Shown: positions 6,086 through 10,474 of the stretch, one piece after another
How positions within the stretch are numbered: position 1 is the stretch's first letter
Layout of the letters: the number at the start of each line of letters is the position of its first letter
Origin: Candidatus Heimdallarchaeota archaeon
GTDB taxonomy: Archaea; Asgardarchaeota; Heimdallarchaeia; JABLTI01
NCBI GenBank assembly: GCA_023128635.1
Contig: JAGMDP010000206.1
Coordinates: forward strand, 1-10,474
DNA: 10,474 nucleotides
Direction of reading: 5' to 3'
Made by a program: the position numbers and the translations under genes
Notes under the pieces: generated by a model
Database searches by the model: none
What the model was told of the DNA's origin: nothing
Seen by the model: the letters and a program-made list of their open reading frames with translations, nothing else

Positions 6086-6937
6086 TTAACACATAATAGT
6101 AATATCACAGTATGGTTCATCATCGATCTCATAAGATCGAACATCTAGTCTGAATAATCTCTTTGTGATTGTTGATTCTAGAATTATCTCAGAGTGACTG
6201 AAATTTAACTTGTCTTCTTTTATTGATTCAGTTTGTTGGTTTTCATATAATAAACTGGAAAGATTCACCAAACTCTTGGCGATTTTATAAAGAACATTTT
6301 TTTCTTCATTACTCATTAAAAGCTGACTGAAAGATTCGATTGCTCGATCCCCGAGATCATAAAATAACTCTTCAACTCTAATTTTACCGTTATAGAGAAC
6401 ATGAGGAAAATCAAATCGAGTAGTTTCCCCATCAGGACCTACAGCCAATGACCAACTTGCAGCTAGTGATTGATACTTGTTATCTATCTCGTGAAGCATT
6501 TCCTCGATTTCATCAATAATTCTTCTATCTTTAAGAAAGGGAATGTCAGAAACACTGCGTCCTTCTTTTACAAGAGTTTCTAACAAATTATTTACAACGG
6601 AATCTAGAAAAGCTGATTCAAATTCACTTAGTTGATTTGTTGCTTGATCCGCGAGAAAAATACTTTGAACGCATATGCTATCCTTAAATGCACTGTGGAT
6701 GACGTATCCTTTTTTTTCATCTTCTTCAGTTGTGTATGGTGGATGGAAAGTTAATTTGATAATATTAAGATCTTCATTGTTAAACTTGATTTGTCCTTTA
6801 TTGAAGAAAATTTGAATGGCGTATAAACTACTTGAAAGCAAAATAACTATTTCCGTTGAGAGCAAATGCTCATCATCAGGGACTTGAAAAAGAAACACGC
6901 CTTCACTTGAAGCCCAACGAAGTGGTCCACCAAACAT
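6086..6937 (-). CDS. Hypothetical protein, two alpha/beta segments joined by a helix
   Basis: I do not recognise this 283-residue protein. It is soluble: no signal peptide or membrane segment, overall acidic. The N-terminal part (about 1-125) alternates strands (GVFLFQVPDD, IQIFFNKGQIKF, IIKLTFHPPY, GYVIHSAF, SICVQSIFLA) and ends in a long helix (LSEFESAFLDSVVNNLLETLV). An acidic helix follows (about 137-158, IIDEIEEMLHEIDNKYQSL). The C-terminal part (about 160-283) has shorter strands and two helices and ends in two strands. A longin/roadblock-like N-terminal fold is possible but only a guess. GAGG 7 nt upstream supports the ATG at 6937. It lies 60 bp downstream of the NIPA-like transporter on the same strand, so the two may be co-transcribed. 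Confidence 0.65.
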   Translation of the reverse strand: MFGGPLRWASSEGVFLFQVPDDEHLLSTEIVILLSSSLYAIQIFFNKGQIKFNNEDLNIIKLTFHPPYTTEEDEKKGYVIHSAFKDSICVQSIFLADQATNQLSEFESAFLDSVVNNLLETLVKEGRSVSDIPFLKDRRIIDEIEEMLHEIDNKYQSLAASWSLAVGPDGETTRFDFPHVLYNGKIRVEELFYDLGDRAIESFSQLLMSNEEKNVLYKIAKSLVNLSSLLYENQQTESIKEDKLNFSHSEIILESTITKRLFRLDVRSYEIDDEPYCDITIMC

Positions 6938-6944
6938 TTTTCAG

Positions 6945-6948
6945 CCTC
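6945..6948 (-). promoter_or_regulatory. Shine-Dalgarno site of the hypothetical protein gene
   Basis: Read on the minus strand, GAGG is followed by 7 nt (CTGAAAA) and the ATG at 6937. This is one of the clearer ribosome-binding sites in the window and supports both the start and the reality of this unrecognised gene. Confidence 0.45.
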
Positions 6949-6997
6949 GGATAGTTTATTTCTTAAGATACTCAATCGAATTCTACTTTGTTCCCTT

Positions 6998-8032
6998 TTA
7001 ATTTTTATTGTTAAGTTCAGATTGTGTAATACTATCTTCCTTTGAGTTTAATTTCAAAACTTCAGTTGATTCACCATTAACAATGATAGGAGATAATGTC
7101 TTGCTGAATTCCTCTTTCCGACCACTACTGATGGACAAAACAACAATAGAAGTAAGCATTATGATAATTCCTACAGTTTGAACAGCAATTTCCCATCCAA
7201 CGTAACCTGTTCCCAATTGCCATTCTCTGAATACAATGATTCCGGATAATACTGGTACAATAACTTGTATTGCAGTCCAAATTGGCAGAATAATAACTCC
7301 ATGTCCTTGCTGATACGCAATATTTAGCATAATAATTCCAATGATACTAACTAATAGAAATAACAAAACAAAACTCCAGGTATACAACCAAGCTTCACCA
7401 AAGAAAGCCCCTATGAAGCCAGCATCACGAACAGCTGTTGCCACTGCTTTGTTGAAAATATTTTGAGTAGAAGTCCAGATAGCAGATGAAATAACCAAAA
7501 AAACCAAGGAAGTTGTTTTTTTTGTTTTTTCACTAACAATATAGGATATTAAAGCAATGGATAAAAAGACTGCAAAAAATATGATTCCTCTGAAATGTAA
7601 GAACATATCTAACAAGTCTGTGTATGAAACTTCAGGCATTGATCTTGCTGTAATGCCTATCACAACTATCCCAATAACACCAAATAATACTCCAAAAATA
7701 TCCAAACGATTAATTTTTTCCTTCAAGTAAAAGCGAATAAAAATAACTAATACAATAAGGCCAAATCCATACAGTGGTTGAATAATAGTTATTGAAGCTA
7801 AGGCGAAAGCACCTGCTGCAAAAAAGGTGCTTGAAGCGTTTAATCCAAGACCAAGAGCCCATGCTTTATTTACTATCAGATTCTTGAGAGACTTACGATA
7901 ACCAGTATCCGGTCCTATTTTTGGTATTTTGGTCGCTGCTTTTTTCTGGATAGTCATACCAATGTAATTTATTGAAGTTGAGATTAATTGTAAAAAAATA
8001 GCCAGGATAAGTCTAGAATCAAATTCAACCAT
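6998..8032 (-). CDS. NIPA-like/DMT-superfamily membrane transporter
   Basis: The 344-residue integral membrane protein has nine likely membrane segments at about 6-26, 57-78, 79-100, 112-130, 149-167, 174-193, 217-240, 246-268 and 280-303, then a polar tail of about 40 residues rich in S, E, K and N. The first loop (INYIGMTIQKKAATK) and the pair AAGAFALASITIIQPLYGFGL, like the YAFAP-ASLVTPLGALSV region, point to the NIPA branch of the drug/metabolite transporter superfamily, whose eukaryotic members move Mg2+. Other DMT members export amino acids or metabolites, so the substrate is open. The start is fixed by a stop codon two codons upstream of the ATG at 8032. It is divergent from the GNAT gene across a 119-bp region and upstream of the unrecognised gene at 6937. 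Confidence 0.75.
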   Translation of the reverse strand: MVEFDSRLILAIFLQLISTSINYIGMTIQKKAATKIPKIGPDTGYRKSLKNLIVNKAWALGLGLNASSTFFAAGAFALASITIIQPLYGFGLIVLVIFIRFYLKEKINRLDIFGVLFGVIGIVVIGITARSMPEVSYTDLLDMFLHFRGIIFFAVFLSIALISYIVSEKTKKTTSLVFLVISSAIWTSTQNIFNKAVATAVRDAGFIGAFFGEAWLYTWSFVLLFLLVSIIGIIMLNIAYQQGHGVIILPIWTAIQVIVPVLSGIIVFREWQLGTGYVGWEIAVQTVGIIIMLTSIVVLSISSGRKEEFSKTLSPIIVNGESTEVLKLNSKEDSITQSELNNKN

Positions 8033-8117
8033 ATTTTATTGCTAACTTTTCCTACCTCAAAAAGTTTTGGTGAAATAGGAAAATAAACAAGAAAAAATCT
8101 CACTAGAGATTATTTTT

Positions 8118-8125
8118 ATTAAATA
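8118..8125 (+). promoter_or_regulatory. TATA box for a leaderless GNAT transcript
   Basis: ATTAAATA is centred about 30 bp upstream of the ATG at 8152 (27 bp from the GTG at 8149). That is the distance expected when transcription begins at the start codon, and no Shine-Dalgarno is visible, so a leaderless mRNA is the simplest reading. Confidence 0.45.
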
Positions 8126-8151
8126 GTTTAACCCATATAAAATGAAAAGTG

Positions 8152-8739
8152 ATGATACAGATAAGACTCCTAGAAGCAAGTGATCGTCAAGGATTATTCG
8201 ATCTAATCGATCCTGTAGATAAAAAAATGGTTGGTATGCATAGCGAAACTAAAGAGCTAGTGGATGATTGGATAAATACAATTGACGAAGGATTATGGGA
8301 AGTTTTCGTTGTTATTCTTTCACAAAAAGAATATAGGAATGAACAAAAACGCATAATTCGTAAATTGTTCCCGTGGAAGAGGTTAAAAGATAATCCAAGT
8401 GGTATTGTTGGTTTAGTAACACTATATGCAGATTGGCAAGAAGATGAAGAAATAGAGCAAGGTGAATTTGATATAGGAATTACAGTAGCAGAACCCTTCC
8501 ACAGAAAAGGGATTGGAAAGGAATTATTATCGTATATCATAAAAAGAGGGGAGATATTGGGATATAAAAAAGCAACGCTCTGGACCCGTATTGATAATTA
8601 TCCCATGATAAAATTAGCGAAAAATTTTGGGTTTAAGATAGGAAAAAATAGAACTAGACATGGATATGATTGGGTTCAATACTATCAAGAGTTAAAAATA
8701 ATAAAAAAAGAGAGGAAAAAAGATCCTACTATTCTTTAG
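8152..8739 (+). CDS. GNAT-family N-acetyltransferase
   Basis: The 195-residue protein has a GNAT core. It starts MIQIRLLEASDRQGLFDLI, a typical strand-helix opening. Motif A follows at about residues 107-131, DIGITVAEPFHRKGIGKELL, with the pyrophosphate-binding loop HRKGIG that holds acetyl-CoA. Next come ATLWTRIDNYPMIKLAKNFGF (motif B region, including the common N-ML--K-GF pattern) and a basic tail. A charged insertion (about 59-82, KEYRNEQKRIIRKLFPWKRLK) between early strands is longer than in many relatives. The acceptor is unknown; small-molecule amine or protein N-terminus/lysine are all possible. I chose the ATG at 8152; a GTG directly precedes it at 8149. Its 3' end overlaps the fumarase beta gene by 11 bp, tail-to-tail. 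Confidence 0.8.
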   Translation: MIQIRLLEASDRQGLFDLIDPVDKKMVGMHSETKELVDDWINTIDEGLWEVFVVILSQKEYRNEQKRIIRKLFPWKRLKDNPSGIVGLVTLYADWQEDEEIEQGEFDIGITVAEPFHRKGIGKELLSYIIKRGEILGYKKATLWTRIDNYPMIKLAKNFGFKIGKNRTRHGYDWVQYYQELKIIKKERKKDPTIL

Positions 8740-9340
8740 AAACTCCAAGAATATCGTAGGCTTTTTCTCGATTCTTTTCGGCTTTTGTTGCAATGTCTTT
8801 GAAGAGATTGTTTCCATGTGTATCAATGGCTACAGTTAATGGACCAAATTCTTCTACTTCAAAAACCCATAAAGCTTCAGGTGTGCCCAAATCTAGCCAT
8901 TCAACAGCTTTAACTTTCTTTACAGCTTTTGCAGCTAAGACAGCTGCTCCACCAGTGAAAGCACCATATACAGCTCCGTATTTCTTCATTGCGGCTGCTG
9001 TACGGTCATACATTCCACCTTTACCAATAACAACACTAACTCTGAATTTCTCAATATATTTGTCTTGGAAAATTTCCATTCTTGAAGATGTTGTTGGTCC
9101 TGCAGCAACTACATGCCATTCACCTTTCTCATCTTGTTTCACAATTGGACCACAGTGAAAGAGAGCTAATCCTTTGAAATCTAAAGGTAATTCTTTTCCC
9201 TCTTCAGCATATTCTAGAGCTCTCAAATGAGCTTCATCTCGAGAGAGGTACACAATACCGCTTATGTATAGGATATCTCCAGCTTTTAGTTTGCGAATTT
9301 CTTCTTCTGGGATAGGAGTTGTTAATTTTACTACTGCCAT
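8729..9340 (-). CDS. fumB: Class I fumarate hydratase, beta subunit (C-terminal domain)
   Basis: This 203-residue protein corresponds to the C-terminal domain of single-chain class I fumarases. Visible family signatures are LKAGDILYISGIVYLSRDEAH (about 18-38), HCGPIV, AAGPTTSSRME (79-89), VIGKGGM (104-110), KYGAVYGAFTGGAA (120-133), and the C-terminal EALWVFEVEEFGPLTVAIDTHGN (155-176). The subunit pairs with the alpha chain to form the enzyme that reversibly hydrates fumarate to L-malate. The related L-tartrate dehydratase uses the same fold, and tartrate specificity cannot be fully excluded. It starts 6 bp after the alpha stop codon with its Shine-Dalgarno overlapping that stop, so the two are translated together. 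The symbol is used in the archaeal subunit sense, not the E. coli fumB isozyme. Confidence 0.9.
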   Translation of the reverse strand: MAVVKLTTPIPEEEIRKLKAGDILYISGIVYLSRDEAHLRALEYAEEGKELPLDFKGLALFHCGPIVKQDEKGEWHVVAAGPTTSSRMEIFQDKYIEKFRVSVVIGKGGMYDRTAAAMKKYGAVYGAFTGGAAVLAAKAVKKVKAVEWLDLGTPEALWVFEVEEFGPLTVAIDTHGNNLFKDIATKAEKNREKAYDILGVSKE

Positions 9341-9346
9341 TTTCTT

Positions 9347-10234
9347 TTACTCCTTGATTTTGTGATGTAAATATTTTACGTTCCCATCAGCACTTATTTC
9401 CGCTGCTGATTGTCTTGCTGCCCAACATTGTACAGCAATTGCCATTGGTAAGGATGCAGGATGTCTATGAGCATAATCCATGTGAACTGCTAGACAAGTT
9501 GTTTGTCCGCCTAAACCCATTGGACCTATTCCAGTTGTATTTATCGCTGCTTTGAGTTTCTTTTCTATTTCAGCAACTTCCTTTTGTGGGTGAGGTTCTC
9601 CAATTGGTCTCATTAATTGCTTCTTAGCTATTTTTATTGCTATGTCTGCTCCACCACCGATTGCTACACCGACTACTGTTGGCGGGCATGGTTGTCCACC
9701 TGCTTGAATCATCCAGTCAAGTACTTCTTTCATAACACCCTTTATCCCAACTCCTGGTTTCAGCATTTTTACTGTACTCATATTCTCGCTTCCACCACCC
9801 TTTGGGAGGGCTGTTATCTTGATTTTATCACCAGGTACAATTTCCCAATTAATCCATGGGATGTATCTTCCTGTATTGTCACCAGAGTTACTACCAAATG
9901 GATCTACTGCATTAGGTCTCATTGGTACTTCAGTTGTTGCTCTTTTGGAGGCATTTGTTAATGCTTCTCTTATCTTTCCAATGTCCTCAATTGGACTATC
10001 AGCGCCAATTTCTACATAATAGATATGTATTCCAGTATCTTGACACATTGGAATGCGGAGCTTTGATCCTGTTTCAAAATTCTTGATGATAGCTTCTAAT
10101 TGACTTTTACCTACCGTGTTGGTTTCATTTTCGTATGCTGTTTTTATTGCTTTTATAGCATTTTCCGGTAAAACTGTTGCAGCATATTTGAGTAAATTAA
10201 AGGCCACCTTTTCGATTATGGGTGCAAATTCCAT
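9347..10234 (-). CDS. fumA: Class I fumarate hydratase, alpha subunit (Fe-S domain)
   Basis: The 295-residue protein corresponds to the N-terminal, iron-sulfur domain of class I fumarases. The three cysteines expected to hold the oxygen-sensitive [4Fe-4S] cluster are visible: C64 in PMCQDTG, C183 in [12 protein letters not shown], and C247 in [20 protein letters not shown]. Other signatures are RPNAVDP and NTG in the 106-122 region, LPKGGGSEN at 143-151 and IGPMGLGG near 236-243. With the beta subunit it interconverts fumarate and malate in the TCA cycle; the fourth iron of the cluster binds substrate. The cluster suggests an anaerobic or low-oxygen habit. ATG at 10234 has a GGGG stretch about 11 nt upstream, a weak Shine-Dalgarno. 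An exact TTTAAATA box lies about 60 bp upstream. First gene of the two-gene operon. Confidence 0.92.
   Translation of the reverse strand: MEFAPIIEKVAFNLLKYAATVLPENAIKAIKTAYENETNTVGKSQLEAIIKNFETGSKLRIPMCQDTGIHIYYVEIGADSPIEDIGKIREALTNASKRATTEVPMRPNAVDPFGSNSGDNTGRYIPWINWEIVPGDKIKITALPKGGGSENMSTVKMLKPGVGIKGVMKEVLDWMIQAGGQPCPPTVVGVAIGGGADIAIKIAKKQLMRPIGEPHPQKEVAEIEKKLKAAINTTGIGPMGLGGQTTCLAVHMDYAHRHPASLPMAIAVQCWAARQSAAEISADGNVKYLHHKIKE
9349..9355 (-). promoter_or_regulatory. Shine-Dalgarno of fumarase beta inside the end of alpha
   Basis: On the minus strand AAGGAGT spans the last codons and stop of the alpha gene (AAG GAG TAA) and precedes the beta ATG at 9340. This is the strongest ribosome-binding site in the window and implies translational coupling, fitting a fixed subunit ratio. 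Confidence 0.65.
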
Positions 10235-10291
10235 GGTATTTTTTTCCCCGTTTATTATGAATTTAAGGTTCGACTAAAGAAATAATATATC

Positions 10292-10299
10292 TATTTAAA
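10292..10299 (-). promoter_or_regulatory. TATA box of the fumarase operon
   Basis: The minus strand reads TTTAAATA, an exact match to the archaeal TATA consensus. Transcription about 25 bp downstream would begin near 10268-10272 and give a leader of roughly 35 nt ahead of the ATG at 10234. No other promoter-like element of this quality is seen near the operon. Confidence 0.55.
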
Positions 10300-10437
10300 A
10301 TTCTTGTCGCAAGTTAAAAAATCAAAAGATAATTATTAAATCCGTTTCCATAAATTACAGAACTCGGAGTATTTTCTTTGTGGAAGCTTCTCAGTAATTT
10401 TGTTTATCACTTTTCTTTTATTTTATAATATCTAGTG

Positions 10438-10455
10438 ACAAATCAATTGATTTGT
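10438..10455. promoter_or_regulatory. 18-bp perfect palindrome, candidate operator
   Basis: ACAAATCAATTGATTTGT is its own reverse complement, with no spacer, and the symmetry stops at the next base on each side. A TATA-like TTTTATAATA lies just upstream on the + strand (10421-10430) and an ATG at 10468 runs off the window, so it may sit at the transcription start of a gene to the right. It is also about 140 bp upstream of the fumarase TATA box. Binding by a dimeric regulator is inferred from symmetry alone. Confidence 0.4.
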
Positions 10456-10474
10456 AAGAATGGGTTAATGCACC

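Noticed and set aside
6710..6717. Run of eight T as a possible frameshift in the unrecognised protein gene
   Set aside because: The reading frame is continuous on both sides with consistent composition and a good ribosome-binding site, so no frameshift is needed.
8051..8058. GAGGTAGG on the minus strand as Shine-Dalgarno for the transporter
   Set aside because: It ends 18 nt before the ATG at 8032, too far for a normal ribosome-binding site, and a stop codon two codons upstream of that ATG excludes an earlier in-frame start nearer to it.
8149..8155. GTGATGA, an exact C-box motif of archaeal C/D guide RNAs
   Set aside because: It coincides with the tandem GTG/ATG start of the GNAT gene, and I see no matching D/C' boxes with correct spacing in non-coding sequence.
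9617..9961. Open + strand frame opposite fumarase alpha
   Set aside because: It is antisense to a highly conserved enzyme gene and its translation is Cys/Trp/Tyr-rich with no recognisable domain.
10266..10276. AGGTTCGACTA, resembling a tRNA T-loop
   Set aside because: No flanking GC-rich stems or cloverleaf partners; the region is AT-rich and lies between the fumarase TATA box and start codon.

Overview
The window looks archaeal. It is AT-rich (about one third G+C by eye). It carries a PDCD5/TFAR19-family DNA-binding protein, which occurs in archaea and eukaryotes but not typically in bacteria. It has a two-subunit class I fumarase, TATA-like elements (one matching TTTAAATA exactly), and a mix of weak Shine-Dalgarno sites and apparently leaderless starts. 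A possible roadblock-like fold at the left edge and a DNA glycosylase closely resembling eukaryotic OGG1 would fit a lineage such as Asgard archaea. That placement is inference; no single gene here proves it.

Layout, left to right. A 5'-truncated + strand gene (1-488, roadblock-like fold suspected) converges on a minus-strand block: an SRPBCC protein (2886 to 2386), a double-SIS protein related to 6-phospho-3-hexuloisomerase (2215 to 974) and PDCD5 (938 to 507). The last two are 35 bp apart and probably co-transcribed. A divergent intergenic region then leads to three + strand genes: an agmatinase-like ureohydrolase (3018-3899), an APH/choline-kinase-fold phosphotransferase (4037-5071) and an OGG1-like glycosylase/AP lyase (5157-6074). 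These converge on a minus pair, a NIPA-like membrane transporter (8032 to 6998) followed by an unrecognised protein (6937 to 6086). A GNAT acetyltransferase (8152-8739) overlaps tail-to-tail with the fumarase operon (alpha 10234 to 9347, beta 9340 to 8729). The right 240 bp hold the fumarase promoter and an 18-bp perfect palindrome, with no recognised gene.

The genes are mostly housekeeping or metabolic and do not form one obvious pathway: fumarase (TCA cycle), the hexuloisomerase-like protein (possible link to the ribulose-monophosphate route to pentoses), ureohydrolase (possible polyamine/guanidino metabolism), base-excision repair and transport. I see no mobile element, CRISPR array, tRNA or rRNA.

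The most interesting points are: (1) the fused double SIS protein, whose two halves have lost different parts of the hexuloisomerase signature, as if together they make one asymmetric active site; (2) an agmatinase-like enzyme with all metal ligands but Arg where the conserved catalytic His should be; (3) a nested dyad on the putative TATA box of the double-SIS gene; (4) the 18-bp palindrome at the right edge.
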